NCBI GenBank assembly: GCA_903957365.1
Contig: CAJBPB010000191.1
Span: 1 to 43,152 of the forward strand
Direction: 5' to 3'
Source of the DNA: an uncultured Bacteroidota bacterium
GTDB taxonomy: Bacteria > Bacteroidota > Bacteroidia > Bacteroidales > F082
DNA length: 43,152 nucleotides
The position numbers were made by a program, and so were the translations under genes. The notes below the pieces were generated by a model that had not been told where the DNA came from, ran no database searches, and saw only the letters and a program-made list of their open reading frames with translations. Positions 8,857 through 18,631 of the stretch are shown here, in pieces (position 1 is the first letter of the stretch; every line of letters starts with the position of its first letter).

Positions 8857-10302
8857 ATGGGCAATATATTCTCTAAATTTCCACGTAATTTCTGGGTAGC
8901 CAACACCATGGAATTGTTCGAACGATGGGCCTGGTATGGTTTGTTTAATGTGCTGGCCATTTATCTTACATCATCCATAGATACAGGGGGATTGGGTTTT
9001 ACCCAGGAACAGAAAGGGCCGCTCATGGGAACAGTAGTGGCAATTTTGTATTTTCTTCCGGTGATAACCGGTTCTATTGCTGACAGGCTTGGCTATAAAA
9101 AAGTTTTGTTATTGTCATTCGGGATTTTATCGACAGGTTACCTCATCATGGGTCACCTTACCAATTATAGTCTGGTTTTTGGTGCATTCTTTTTTATTGC
9201 CATTGGTGGCGCGCTTTTTAAACCTGTTATTTCTGCCACCATTGCCAAAACAACCAACGAAAAAAATTCGTCTATCGGATTTGGTATTTTCTATATGATG
9301 GTGAATATTGGCGCCATGATCGGTCCATTCATCGCAAGTAAAATGCGTGAAATCTCATGGGATTATGTATTCTATCTCTCATCAGCGATTATCGCGGTTA
9401 ATTTCATTCTTGTGTTATTTTTCTATAAAGAACCTGAACGTCCCGATGTGAGCGAATCACTCGCACAATCTGTTGCCAAAGCCCTGAAAAATATTATCGT
9501 CGCATTAAAAGATGTCCGCTTATTCGTGTTTTTGATTTTGATCATAGGTTTCTGGAGCATGTATTTTCAGCTTTTTTACACGTTGCCTGTTTTTATCGAT
9601 CAATGGACCGACACTACATTGTTGTTCAATTGGTTACATGATTTATCACCCCGGCTTGCCTCTGTTTTTGGAAACGGACAAGGCGCTGTCAATCCGGAGA
9701 TGATTTTAAATATGGATGCAATTTATATAGTTGTATTTCAAATATTTGTATCAGGCCTGGTGATGAAGTTACGGCCATTGCAGGCGATGGTTGTTGGTAT
9801 TTTTATTGCTTCAATTGGTATCGGCCTGACCTTTGCCTTCAACAATCCTTTTTATCTATTTTTATCCATTTTGATTTTTGCTTTTGGCGAAATGGCCAGT
9901 TCACCCAAGATTACGGAATATATTGGTCGTATCGCACCTTCTGACAAAGTCGGATTGTATATGGGTTGTTCTTTTCTGCCCATGTCGGGAGGTAATTTTA
10001 TTGCAGGAATTTTGTCTGGTCAGGTTTACGGAAGCTGGTCTGACAAATTGACACTATTACAAAGGGATATGGCAGTGAAAGGCATCGATATCCCGGCAAT
10101 TTCAACCACTTTTACACAGAATGACTTTTATCGTTACGCCGAAAAAGCCTACAATCTGAATCACAATGAAATGACAATCTATTTGTGGAATTCCTATTCG
10201 CCTGGAAATATCTGGTATTTGTTTACCGGGATTGGTGTTGTGACCGCTTTATTGTTGCTTTTGTTTGACCGTTTTGTGATGACAGCAAAGGTTAGCAGAT
10301 AG
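8857..10302 (+). CDS. POT/PTR-family proton-coupled oligopeptide transporter
   Basis: A 481-aa major-facilitator protein. Near the N-terminus is the ExxER-type motif of peptide transporters (NTMELFERWAWYGLF), where the acidic/basic residues couple protons to di- and tripeptide uptake. The PTR2-like signature GGALFKPVISATIAKTT followed by FYMMVNIGAMIGPF is present, and about twelve membrane helices can be seen. A TTG start 33 nt upstream would add 11 residues, but the ATG at 8857 (MGNIFSKFPRNFW) gives the usual short cytoplasmic start. The region around residues 260-285 carries a longer loop than typical. Di/tripeptide is the likely substrate by family; alternatives within the MFS cannot be excluded. 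Confidence 0.85.
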   Translation: MGNIFSKFPRNFWVANTMELFERWAWYGLFNVLAIYLTSSIDTGGLGFTQEQKGPLMGTVVAILYFLPVITGSIADRLGYKKVLLLSFGILSTGYLIMGHLTNYSLVFGAFFFIAIGGALFKPVISATIAKTTNEKNSSIGFGIFYMMVNIGAMIGPFIASKMREISWDYVFYLSSAIIAVNFILVLFFYKEPERPDVSESLAQSVAKALKNIIVALKDVRLFVFLILIIGFWSMYFQLFYTLPVFIDQWTDTTLLFNWLHDLSPRLASVFGNGQGAVNPEMILNMDAIYIVVFQIFVSGLVMKLRPLQAMVVGIFIASIGIGLTFAFNNPFYLFLSILIFAFGEMASSPKITEYIGRIAPSDKVGLYMGCSFLPMSGGNFIAGILSGQVYGSWSDKLTLLQRDMAVKGIDIPAISTTFTQNDFYRYAEKAYNLNHNEMTIYLWNSYSPGNIWYLFTGIGVVTALLLLLFDRFVMTAKVSR

Positions 10303-10318
10303 CATCACTTTTGTGAAC

Positions 10319-11050
10319 TCAGGATTCTTTTTTATGTTTAAAGTGGTAAACAACTGTTAAATCGTCTTTATCAGGATCAGGTGTGTTCCAGTAAGGAGTC
10401 TCCGTTTCTTTGCTTCCATCAGTCATCTCATCTATTTCATTTTCAGCCATTTCTTCCATTTCCCATGAATATTTTTTTCTTTGTATTCCCTGGTCTTTAA
10501 AGAATACCGCTAAAACAATTCCGGCAACCATGCCACTTAAATGCGATTCCCATGAGATATTTTTATGGGGAAACAATTCAGGGAAAATCCCCCATATCAT
10601 GCCTCCGTAAAGAAAAACCACGATCAGTGACAATGCCATCAATTTGGCTTCTTTACGAATCAGGCCGCTCACAAGATGGAATGAAGCCAATCCATAAACA
10701 ACGCCACTTGCCCCGATATGTGTTGATTCGCGCGCACCCAGCCAAACCCAGAGACCTGTGAGTAAGATGATTAATAGAAGAACTTTGTTCGCTATTTCAC
10801 TATAAAAATAATACAATGCGCCTCCAAGTACCAGCATCGGAATTGAATTGGCCATAAGATGATTCCAGTCTCCGTGTAGAAAAGGCGAGGCAATAATTCC
10901 GATTAACCCTCTGACATCCAATGGAGTAATGCCTAGAAATGAAAATCTTACATCAAAAAGGAATTCTGACAACTTCACAAACCACATCACGAAAAGGAAG
11001 AGGGATGGTATTATCAGACTTTTGATCAACTTTTTTTGGTCTTCCTGCAT
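10319..11050 (-). CDS. Rhomboid-family intramembrane serine protease
   Basis: A 243-aa membrane protein with the rhomboid catalytic elements: HGDWNHLMANS (H64 and N68 of the HxxxN motif in helix 2), the catalytic serine S115 in GASG, and the catalytic histidine H170 in ESHLSG. Six core membrane helices are visible, ending near residue 185. A hydrophilic, Glu-rich tail of about 55 residues follows and is probably cytoplasmic. Rhomboids cut transmembrane segments of other proteins; the substrate here cannot be told. It is convergent with the upstream transporter gene and separated from it by only 16 bp. Confidence 0.93.
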   Translation of the reverse strand: MQEDQKKLIKSLIIPSLFLFVMWFVKLSEFLFDVRFSFLGITPLDVRGLIGIIASPFLHGDWNHLMANSIPMLVLGGALYYFYSEIANKVLLLIILLTGLWVWLGARESTHIGASGVVYGLASFHLVSGLIRKEAKLMALSLIVVFLYGGMIWGIFPELFPHKNISWESHLSGMVAGIVLAVFFKDQGIQRKKYSWEMEEMAENEIDEMTDGSKETETPYWNTPDPDKDDLTVVYHFKHKKES

Positions 11051-11130
11051 AGCGATTTTATTGTGAACAAATAATCAAGTGAGCCGTTTATAAAATTTGA
11101 TCCGGAATACGATTCAGGTATTATTTACGT

Positions 11131-11138
11131 TAATTTTG
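11131..11138 (+). promoter_or_regulatory. Candidate -7 box (TAATTTTG) for the 11206 gene
   Basis: The sequence TAATTTTG fits TAnnTTTG and lies about 68 bp upstream of the ATG at 11206. No convincing -33 element sits at the expected distance. Confidence 0.25.
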
Positions 11139-11205
11139 GAATCAAAAGTCGTTCCTTTTTTGATTTGTTTTTGAAATGACAATTTTCTAATCCTTAAAAT
11201 ATACG

Positions 11206-11904
11206 ATGATGAGAACTATGGTAAAAAAACACAGGAATCAGATTCTCCTGTTTGTAATCAGTTTTATGCTATCCGGACAGCTTGTATCTCAGGAATTTAA
11301 GACTATTTTCGATAGTCAGAAGCCCATTCATTTCGGTGGTTTTGGTGGCCCGGTTGTTGAGTTTTCTGGTGTTGATGGGTCCTTTGCTACCTCGGTTGGC
11401 GGAGGTGGTGGTTTGATTCTGAATAATTTCTTTTTTGGAGGTTATGGAATGGGTCTTGCAACCTTTCACTACAAAGATATTGTCCGGTTTGATCAGGTCA
11501 ATTCAACGATTGTTGATTTGAGTAATCAACCGATTTCATTCGGTCACGGTGGATTTTGGGTAGGAGGGAATCTCAAACCGATGGATGCGGTGCATCTTGC
11601 ATTCAGTGCAAAAATTGGTTGGGGATCAATCGGTTTTATGAACGAGATGAACAATTATCATTACTACCAGGAATCAATCAACGACAATGTTTTCGTTTTT
11701 ACACCACAAGTTGAAGTTGAATTTAATATGGCACGCTGGTTTAAAGTCAACCTTGGCGTTGGTTATCGTATGGTAACAGGAACAGATCTGACTTATAATG
11801 CATATACACCAGATCTTCAGTATGTAGGAACAGAAAAATATTTCAATAATAGCGAATTCAGTAGTTTTACCGGTACAGTTTCCCTGCTCTTCGGAGGGTT
11901 TTAA
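11206..11904 (+). CDS. Predicted secreted or outer-membrane beta-barrel protein
   Basis: A 232-aa protein with a signal peptide (hydrophobic core ILLFVISFML, likely cut after LVSQ near residue 30). The mature part is glycine-rich early (GGFGGP, VGGGGGLIL) and then shows alternating hydrophobic strands (VHLAFSAKIGWGSIGF, FKVNLGVGYRMVTG) ending in GTVSLLFGGF, as in small outer-membrane barrels. The start could be Met1, Met2 or Met5; I kept the first. It lies 56 bp before the TonB-dependent receptor gene on the same strand and may belong to the same transport unit. Exact role unknown. Confidence 0.7.
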   Translation: MMRTMVKKHRNQILLFVISFMLSGQLVSQEFKTIFDSQKPIHFGGFGGPVVEFSGVDGSFATSVGGGGGLILNNFFFGGYGMGLATFHYKDIVRFDQVNSTIVDLSNQPISFGHGGFWVGGNLKPMDAVHLAFSAKIGWGSIGFMNEMNNYHYYQESINDNVFVFTPQVEVEFNMARWFKVNLGVGYRMVTGTDLTYNAYTPDLQYVGTEKYFNNSEFSSFTGTVSLLFGGF

Positions 11905-11960
11905 TATTACTGTCTATTCCTCGACCAATTATATTTTATCCTAACACAAGCCCTTCTGGT

Positions 11961-14324
11961 ATGGGAAAAACATATTTCCTTTCATTATTATTTATTTCAT
12001 TGATTATAGGGTTTGCAATTCCATCTAAGACTTTTGGAAGCACTTCATTGCTGGCTGAACAGTTTACAATAAGTGGTTATGTTGAGGATGCCGAAAATGG
12101 TGAGATGCTTATCGGTGCAGCAATTTACAATGTTGCAACTGCAAAGGGTTCATCTACAAATGTGTATGGTTATTATTCAATAAAAATTGCCGCAGGAAAA
12201 CAAGCATTGATTGTTTCCTATCTGGGTTACCATTCCAAAACAATTGAACTGGATGTAAAAGGAGATATTGTAATCAATATTAAACTTGAACCATTGCAGG
12301 TTTCATTGGATGAGGTTGTTATCAAGGGTGAAGCAATCAACGAAAATATCCTGCGTACACAGATGAGCGTTGAAAAACTTGACAGTAAAAGCATTCGTAA
12401 AATCCCGGCTTTGATGGGAGAAGTGGATGTACTAAAGGCGATTCAGTTGTTACCCGGTGTTCAGGCGACATCTGAGGGCGGATCAGGATTCAGTGTGCGT
12501 GGGGGCAGTCCCGATCAGAATCTGATTCTTCTTGATGAAGCTTTGGTTTACAATCCATCACATTTACTTGGTTTCTTTTCGGTGTTTAACAATGATGCTG
12601 TTAAAAGTGTAGAACTATACAAAGGCGATATTCCCGCGCAGTATGGCGGTCGGTTATCTTCGGTGGTGGATGTGCGGATGAATGATGGTAACTCACGCAG
12701 GTTTTCAGGACAAGGCGGTATTGGAACAATTTCAAGCAGATTAACACTTGAAGGTCCCATTCAAAAAGACAAATCGTCGTTTATGATTGCGGGCCGGCGA
12801 ACATACGCCGATTTGTTTCTCCTGTTGTCAAAAGATGAGCAACTCAAAAACAATACATTGTATTTCTATGATTTCAATGGCAAGGCCAATTATGTAATTA
12901 ATGATAAAAACAGGGTTTTTATCTCAGGATATACTGGAAAGGATGTTTTTAAAAATGATGATTTTGGCATGGGATGGGGTAATCGCACGATGACTGTCCG
13001 ATGGAATCATTTGTTTAACCAGGAACTGTTTTCGAACTTCTCAATGATTTACAGTCGGTTTAATTATAGTCTGGGAGTGCCTGAAAATCAGCCGAATGCT
13101 TTTGAATGGACCTCCTCAATGACAGATTATAGTTTCAAAGGTGATTTTACCTGGTTTGCTGATGATAATTCGCTTGTAAAATTTGGTCTGATCGCAACAA
13201 AGCATATTTTTAAACCCGGTACTGCGGAGGGCTTGTCAGGTGATACACCTTATAATAAAGTGGAAGTCCCACAAAATCAAGCGCTTGAAACAGGTTTTTA
13301 TTTGAGTAATGATCATAAAATCGGTAGCAGGCTGACATTGAAATATGGACTTCGTTTTAGTACCTTCAGTAATTTTGGCGCGACCATTCAGTATCTGTAC
13401 GATGATCAGTATGTGAAAGTTGACTCAGTCAGTTATCCGAAAGGGAAATTTTATAATACGTATTTCGGTCTAGAGCCACGCCTGAGTTTTTCATACATTT
13501 TGAATGAGATTTCTTCAGTAAAAGGTGCCTATACCCGAAACATCCAATATGTTCATCTGGCACAGAATTCGACAGCCGGAACACCGCTCGATATCTGGTT
13601 TGCTTCAGGTCCCAACGTGAAACCTCAAAAGGGCGATCAGTTTTCACTGGGTTATTTTAGGAATCTTTCAAAGTTGAAACTCGAAACATCACTCGAGGGA
13701 TTCTATAAGTTGAATCACAATGCCATTGATTTCAAAGATCACGCGGAACTGCTACTCAATCAATATCTTGAAGGTGAATTGCGTTTTGGAAGCGCTACTT
13801 CTTATGGACTGGAAATGATGTTAAAGCAGCCGGATGGCAGATTGAATGGATGGATTTCATATACATGGTCGCGCACTTTCAGAGATATTGCCGGTATCAA
13901 TGCCGGTAATCAATACCCGGCCGGATATGACCGGCCCCATGATGTTTCAGTAGTTTTGAATTTTGAAGTGAGCAAACGAATCATGGTCGGAGCCAATTGG
14001 GTTTACTCAACAGGTTCTCCTGTGACATTTCCAACAGGCCGGTTTGTCATCGGCAATACTATCGCGCCGGTCTATTCTGACCGAAATTCGTACCGGTTAC
14101 CTGATTACCATCGTCTTGATGTTTCTTTTACTTACAGTGGGAAGGAAAAACCAAATAAGAAGTGGCATGGTGAATGGAATCTTTCTGTTTACAACGCTTA
14201 CTACCGCAAGAATCCTTGGGTAATTAATTTTGTAGCTGATCCTGCTCAACCCAATGTAACCCGCGCCGAAATGACCTATCTTTTTGGAATTGTTCCTGCA
14301 ATCACTTATAATTTTCATTTTTAA
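11961..14324 (+). CDS. TonB-dependent receptor with carboxypeptidase-like regulatory domain
   Basis: A 787-aa outer-membrane active transporter. After the signal peptide (about residues 1-26) comes a carboxypeptidase-regulatory-like (CarboxypepD_reg) beta-sandwich (about 36-115: ISGYVEDAENGEML through LEPLQVSLDEVVI). The plug domain follows (about 125-230: IPALMGEVDVLKAIQLLPGV, GFSVRGGSPDQNLILLDE, QYGGRLSSVVDVR). The rest is a 22-strand-type barrel ending in VPAITYNFHF with the terminal aromatic. This is the Bacteroidota layout of receptors that pair with a surface lipoprotein. The stop is 3 bp before the DUF4249 lipoprotein gene, so they are co-translated partners. The ligand cannot be inferred, and no sigma/anti-sigma pair is adjacent. 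Confidence 0.92.
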   Translation: MGKTYFLSLLFISLIIGFAIPSKTFGSTSLLAEQFTISGYVEDAENGEMLIGAAIYNVATAKGSSTNVYGYYSIKIAAGKQALIVSYLGYHSKTIELDVKGDIVINIKLEPLQVSLDEVVIKGEAINENILRTQMSVEKLDSKSIRKIPALMGEVDVLKAIQLLPGVQATSEGGSGFSVRGGSPDQNLILLDEALVYNPSHLLGFFSVFNNDAVKSVELYKGDIPAQYGGRLSSVVDVRMNDGNSRRFSGQGGIGTISSRLTLEGPIQKDKSSFMIAGRRTYADLFLLLSKDEQLKNNTLYFYDFNGKANYVINDKNRVFISGYTGKDVFKNDDFGMGWGNRTMTVRWNHLFNQELFSNFSMIYSRFNYSLGVPENQPNAFEWTSSMTDYSFKGDFTWFADDNSLVKFGLIATKHIFKPGTAEGLSGDTPYNKVEVPQNQALETGFYLSNDHKIGSRLTLKYGLRFSTFSNFGATIQYLYDDQYVKVDSVSYPKGKFYNTYFGLEPRLSFSYILNEISSVKGAYTRNIQYVHLAQNSTAGTPLDIWFASGPNVKPQKGDQFSLGYFRNLSKLKLETSLEGFYKLNHNAIDFKDHAELLLNQYLEGELRFGSATSYGLEMMLKQPDGRLNGWISYTWSRTFRDIAGINAGNQYPAGYDRPHDVSVVLNFEVSKRIMVGANWVYSTGSPVTFPTGRFVIGNTIAPVYSDRNSYRLPDYHRLDVSFTYSGKEKPNKKWHGEWNLSVYNAYYRKNPWVINFVADPAQPNVTRAEMTYLFGIVPAITYNFHF

Positions 14325-14327
14325 GAC

Positions 14328-15182
14328 ATGAAAAGAATCCATTTATATAAGATTATTTCGGCAGGACTACTTTATTTAGTTTTTATATTCGCTTCATCCT
14401 GTACAGAAATTATTGAATTAGAGTTAGATAGTTCAGATATTCGCCTTGTTGTGGATGGTGTAATCACTACAGATACAACTTCTCATTTTGTCAGGATAAC
14501 GACTTCATCAAGTTATTTTCTCAACGAGGAGCCTCCGGCAGTTTCCGGTGCTTTGGTGCAAATCCAAAGTGGTGAACAATCAGTTACGTTGACAGAGACG
14601 AATCCTGAGAGTGGTATCTATGCAACGCCTTCAGATTTTTATGGCGTAAAAGGCATACAATATACATTGTCTATTAATTTGGCAAAACCTGTTGGTGAAA
14701 ATACAGATTATGAGGCAGTTACTTCAATGCCAACGACAGAGTTTTCCATTGATTCCATCGTTCTGGAATATCAGGAGGTTTGGGACTTCTATCTGATTAA
14801 TCTGTTTGCAAAAGATCCGCCAACCACAGATTTTTATAAAATTGATGCATTGCGAAATGGAGAGATTATCACTGATACGGCTTACCGTAGTTCTGTCACA
14901 GATGATCGTTTTTTCAATGGTAACAATACAAACGGACTTTCGGTGATGTTCCTGCGTGCTGACGAAGTGAATCCAGGCGATACGATTACATTGGTGCTTT
15001 CATCGATAACCAAAGAATACTACGAATTTTTTCTTGAGTTACAAGCCGAATCAGGTTCTTCAAATCCATTGTTCAGTGGTCCACCAGCCAATATTTCTTC
15101 CAATATACAACAGGGCGGTTTGGGATTCTTTTCTGCACAAAGCAGCGTAAAAGAAAGTCTGGTTGTGAAAGATCTGAAATAA
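14328..15182 (+). CDS. DUF4249-type surface lipoprotein, partner of the TonB receptor
   Basis: A 284-aa lipoprotein (signal peptide ending in FASSC, Cys25 lipidated) with the start typical of DUF4249 proteins: the acidic IIELELDSSDIRLVVDGVITT followed by an Ig-like strand pattern (ALVQIQSGEQSVTLTE, GIYATPSDFYGVKGIQYTL). DUF4249 genes habitually follow TonB-dependent receptor genes in Bacteroidota and are thought to act as extracellular ligand-binding or lid components. It begins 3 bp after the receptor stop. The length is slightly below the more common 300-400 aa. Function beyond partnership is unknown. Confidence 0.82.
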   Translation: MKRIHLYKIISAGLLYLVFIFASSCTEIIELELDSSDIRLVVDGVITTDTTSHFVRITTSSSYFLNEEPPAVSGALVQIQSGEQSVTLTETNPESGIYATPSDFYGVKGIQYTLSINLAKPVGENTDYEAVTSMPTTEFSIDSIVLEYQEVWDFYLINLFAKDPPTTDFYKIDALRNGEIITDTAYRSSVTDDRFFNGNNTNGLSVMFLRADEVNPGDTITLVLSSITKEYYEFFLELQAESGSSNPLFSGPPANISSNIQQGGLGFFSAQSSVKESLVVKDLK

Positions 15183-15296
15183 CTATTCCTAAATGCCTGA
15201 CATTATACTTCTGATTGACGAGGTATGTAAAATCGATGAACAATATGGTTACAGTTGATATTGTTTTTCAATTGTAAAGGTCAGAATAAGCCTTGG

Positions 15297-15326
15297 ATTG
15301 CCTCATTCCCTTTTTTTGTACTTTTG
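15297..15326 (+). promoter_or_regulatory. Promoter of purB (ATTG, 18 bp, TACTTTTG)
   Basis: The -7 box TACTTTTG (15319-15326) is preceded by ATTG (15297-15300) with an 18-bp gap, close to the Bacteroidota TTTG/TAnnTTTG arrangement. Initiation near 15333 would lie downstream of the TTG at 15293. This supports ATG 15344 as the purB start. Confidence 0.55.
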
Positions 15327-15343
15327 AGATCAAATTTTATACT

Positions 15344-16699
15344 ATGGAATTATCTGCTTTGACTGCTATTTCGCCCATTGACGGGCGCTACAGAAGTAAA
15401 GTGAAAGAACTCGATGAGTTTTTTTCTGAATTCGCACTGATTCGTTACCGTGTGATGGTCGAGATTGAGTATTTTATCGCTTTGTGTGAACTGCCATTGC
15501 CACAGTTAAAATCATTCGATAAGGCCAACTTTCAGGATTTGCGGGCTGTTTATGAGGAATTTACTTTGGAAGACGCGGCCGAAATCAAACAGATTGAGTC
15601 AGTTACGAACCACGATGTGAAAGCAGTTGAGTATTTTCTGAAGCAGCAATTCGATAAGAGTGGTTTTGAAAATTTTAAAGAATTTATCCATTTTGGTTTG
15701 ACCTCTCAGGATATCAACAACGTTGCATTGCCATTGTCGGTGAAAGAAGCTAATAACCTGATTATCATGCCGGTAATTGAACAACTGACTTTAAACCTGC
15801 GTAAAACAGCAGGCGAATGGAAATCTATTCCAATGCTTGCCCGCACACATGGTCAGGCGGCTAGTCCAACAAAACTTGGTAAAGAGATATTTGTCTTTGT
15901 CGAACGTATCGAAAATCAATTGAAACTGTTTGCCTCTATTCCATTTTCAGCCAAATTTGGTGGTGCAACCGGTAACTTCAATGCGCATCATGTGGCTTAT
16001 CCTGAAATTGACTGGCAATCGTTCGCCAATAATTTTATCAGTGGTAATCTTGAATTACATCGGCAGACAACTACCACACAAATAGAACATTACGATTATC
16101 TGGCGGCTTATTTTGATGCTTTAAAGCGCATTAATTCTATTCTGATCGATTTATGCCGCGATATCTGGATGTATGTTTCGATGGACTATTTCAAACAAAA
16201 AATTGTAGCCGGCGAAGTGGGTTCATCCGCAATGCCACACAAGGTAAATCCAATTGATTTTGAGAATGCTGAGGGTAATCTCGGGATTGCGAACGCGATT
16301 TTCGAACATCTGAGCGCTAAATTGCCGGTAAGCCGTTTGCAGCGTGATCTTACTGATTCAACCGTTACACGTAATATTGGTGTTCCTTTGGCGCACACTC
16401 TGATCGCGATCAAATCCATTCAAAAAGGACTTGATAAATTGCTGTTGAATGAAGTGAAAATAAGAGAAGATCTGAATAAGAACTGGGCCGTTGTTGCTGA
16501 AGCAATCCAGACTATTTTGCGGCGCGAGCAGGTTGAAGGCGCCTATGAAATGCTCAAAGGTCTTACACGGACTAATTCTGTCATTGACCAGCAGTCGATC
16601 AGTGAATTTATCGGGTCACTCGACATTAAACAGGAAATTAAAAACGAATTACTTGCAATCACACCGGAAAATTATACCGGTATTGATTTTCAATTATAA
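15344..16699 (+). CDS. purB: Adenylosuccinate lyase PurB
   Basis: This 451-aa enzyme of the fumarase/aspartase superfamily acts twice in purine synthesis: it releases fumarate from SAICAR (giving AICAR) and from adenylosuccinate (giving AMP). Motifs seen are SPIDGRYRSKV at the N-terminus, TNHDVKAVEYF, HFGLTSQDINN, ARTHGQAASPTKLGKE and the signature GSSAMPHKVNP (about residues 293-303), whose flexible loop carries the catalytic Ser. The length matches the E. coli-type enzyme. I use ATG 15344 rather than an upstream TTG because the promoter lies between them. The ABC exporter gene starts 4 bp after the stop, so the two share a transcript. Confidence 0.96.
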   Translation: MELSALTAISPIDGRYRSKVKELDEFFSEFALIRYRVMVEIEYFIALCELPLPQLKSFDKANFQDLRAVYEEFTLEDAAEIKQIESVTNHDVKAVEYFLKQQFDKSGFENFKEFIHFGLTSQDINNVALPLSVKEANNLIIMPVIEQLTLNLRKTAGEWKSIPMLARTHGQAASPTKLGKEIFVFVERIENQLKLFASIPFSAKFGGATGNFNAHHVAYPEIDWQSFANNFISGNLELHRQTTTTQIEHYDYLAAYFDALKRINSILIDLCRDIWMYVSMDYFKQKIVAGEVGSSAMPHKVNPIDFENAEGNLGIANAIFEHLSAKLPVSRLQRDLTDSTVTRNIGVPLAHTLIAIKSIQKGLDKLLLNEVKIREDLNKNWAVVAEAIQTILRREQVEGAYEMLKGLTRTNSVIDQQSISEFIGSLDIKQEIKNELLAITPENYTGIDFQL

Positions 16700-16703
16700 C
16701 CAA

Positions 16704-18524
16704 ATGAAGAACTTCTACCGTATTCTCGCCTATATAAAACCATATTGGGCTTATGCACTGCTCAACGTGCTCTTTAATTTACTGACGATTATTTTTTCAT
16801 TATTCTCATTCGCGCTGCTCGTGCCATTTCTTAATCTGCTTTTCGGCACTGATTCACTTGTGACTACCCGTCCTGACCTGGCATTGAGTTCTGAATCATT
16901 GCTTGGCAATATGAATTACCTGATCAGTACAATTATTGTTGAAAAAGGTCAGGTACAGGCCTTGGTTTTTATCTGTATTGTGATTATCGGAGCATTCTTT
17001 TTCAGAAACCTGGCCCGGTTCTTCGCAATGTTTTTTATGGCCAATGTTAGGATTGGTGCTGTGAAAGATATTCGGAACGCGATTTTTAATAAGATTTTAA
17101 TTCTTCCACTTTCGTTTTACAATAAAAACAAAAAGGGAGATATTATGGCCCGCATCACAACTGATGTACAGGAAGTTGAGTATTCTATCATGAATTATCT
17201 CGAAATGCTTATCCGTGATCCGATAACCATTCTGGCCTTCTTTATTTTCATGTTAAGTATGAGTCCGAAACTTACACTTTTTGTAATTATTATTCTGCCA
17301 CTAACTGGTTTTGTCATCGGACAGATTGGTCGTAGTTTGCGAAAATCATCCAAAACCGGACAAACTCAACTAGCAGGAATGCTATCGACCATTGAAGAAT
17401 CAATCTCAGGATTGCGTATTATCAAGGCATTCAATGCAATAGGTTATTCAGATAGTAAGTTTCAGCAACAGAACAGCACCTTTACCAAATTGATGGTAAG
17501 TATTTATCGCCGCCGCGACTTAAGTTCTCCGCTTAGTGAGTTTTTATCTTCACTCGTCATTGTTTTCGTGCTTTGGTTTGGCGGTCAGATGGTACTTGCC
17601 GATTCTTCTTCAATAAAGGCGGCTGACTTTATTACCTATATTATCGTTTTTTCACAGATTATTCCTCCCGCCAAAACATTCGCCCAGGGGTTTTATAGCA
17701 TTCAGAAAGGCATTGCCTCGGCCGAGCGAATCTTCGAAATACTTGATGCTGAAGAAATTATAGTCGAAAGACCAAATGCGATACACATAAGTGATTTTAA
17801 AAAGAGCATCGAATACCGTGATGTGACATTCCGTTATGAAAAAGAGGAGGTGATCAAAGGGGTTAATATTACCATTGAAAAAGGGAAGGTTATTGCGCTT
17901 GTTGGAGAATCAGGCGGTGGAAAATCTACTTTGGTTGATTTGTTGCCAAGATTTTATGATGTGGTTGATGGCGGAATTTTCATCGACGGGATTGATATCC
18001 GTGACTATAAAATTGAATCACTCAGAGGCCTGATGGGCATGGTGACACAGGAAAGCATTCTTTTCAATGACTCGGTTTTTAACAATATCGCATTCGGGAA
18101 TGTTTCTGCTACCAGAGAAAGTGTTATTGAAGCAGCCAAAGTAGCCAATGCCCATGATTTTATTTCCCAGCTTGAGGATGGTTATGATACTACCATCGGT
18201 GATCGTGGGTCAAAACTGTCGGGCGGACAGCGGCAGCGATTGAGTATTGCGCGCGCAGTGCTGAAAAATCCGCCGATTCTCATCCTTGATGAAGCAACCT
18301 CTTCACTCGATACAGAATCGGAAAGACTGGTGCAGGATGCATTGGCAAAAGTGATGAGTAGCAGGACTTCGGTTGTAATTGCACATCGGCTTTCAACGAT
18401 TCAACATGCTGATGAAATTATTGTAGTAGTTAAAGGCAAAGTGGTTGAACGTGGAAAACATGATGAACTGATTGGAAAAGGTGGTGTTTACAGCCGTTTG
18501 CACGATTTGCAGTCGTTTAATTGA
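16704..18524 (+). CDS. MsbA-like ABC exporter (fused permease and ATPase)
   Basis: A 606-aa half-transporter. Six membrane helices (about 15-320) form the exporter-type membrane domain, with RIGAVKDIRNAIFNKILILP as the first coupling region. The ATPase domain has Walker A GESGGGKST (401-409), signature LSGGQRQR (505-512), Walker B ILILDEATS (525-533) and the switch His561 in IAHRLST. It would work as a homodimer. MsbA-type proteins flip lipid A core or other lipids, but the substrate is not shown here. The ATG at 16704, 4 bp after the purB stop, is chosen; an in-frame extension would overlap purB by more than 200 nt and reads as a purB shadow. Confidence 0.9.
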   Translation: MKNFYRILAYIKPYWAYALLNVLFNLLTIIFSLFSFALLVPFLNLLFGTDSLVTTRPDLALSSESLLGNMNYLISTIIVEKGQVQALVFICIVIIGAFFFRNLARFFAMFFMANVRIGAVKDIRNAIFNKILILPLSFYNKNKKGDIMARITTDVQEVEYSIMNYLEMLIRDPITILAFFIFMLSMSPKLTLFVIIILPLTGFVIGQIGRSLRKSSKTGQTQLAGMLSTIEESISGLRIIKAFNAIGYSDSKFQQQNSTFTKLMVSIYRRRDLSSPLSEFLSSLVIVFVLWFGGQMVLADSSSIKAADFITYIIVFSQIIPPAKTFAQGFYSIQKGIASAERIFEILDAEEIIVERPNAIHISDFKKSIEYRDVTFRYEKEEVIKGVNITIEKGKVIALVGESGGGKSTLVDLLPRFYDVVDGGIFIDGIDIRDYKIESLRGLMGMVTQESILFNDSVFNNIAFGNVSATRESVIEAAKVANAHDFISQLEDGYDTTIGDRGSKLSGGQRQRLSIARAVLKNPPILILDEATSSLDTESERLVQDALAKVMSSRTSVVIAHRLSTIQHADEIIVVVKGKVVERGKHDELIGKGGVYSRLHDLQSFN

Positions 18525-18525
18525 G

Positions 18526-18607
18526 TTGAAGTAAACCAAATTGATTTTATATCGGTCGGGAGACCGTAAGTTATTGACGACGAAGACTTGAAACTACACC
18601 GAGCGGG
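18526..18607. repeat. Double-hairpin intergenic repeat, copy 1
   Basis: This copy starts just after the ABC exporter stop: GTTGAAGTAAACC, then ATCGGTCGGGAGACCGTAAG (stem CGGTC/GACCG), a second degenerate stem, and CCGAGCGGG at the end. The unit is about 82 bp. The hairpins could act as a weak terminator or mRNA stabiliser after the exporter gene. Confidence 0.6.
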
Positions 18608-18631
18608 AAACGTATATAATGAAGAAGATAA

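Noticed and set aside
16491-16703. N-terminal extension of the ABC exporter by 71 residues
   Set aside because: It lies inside purB in another frame; the ATG at 16704 fits the family start.
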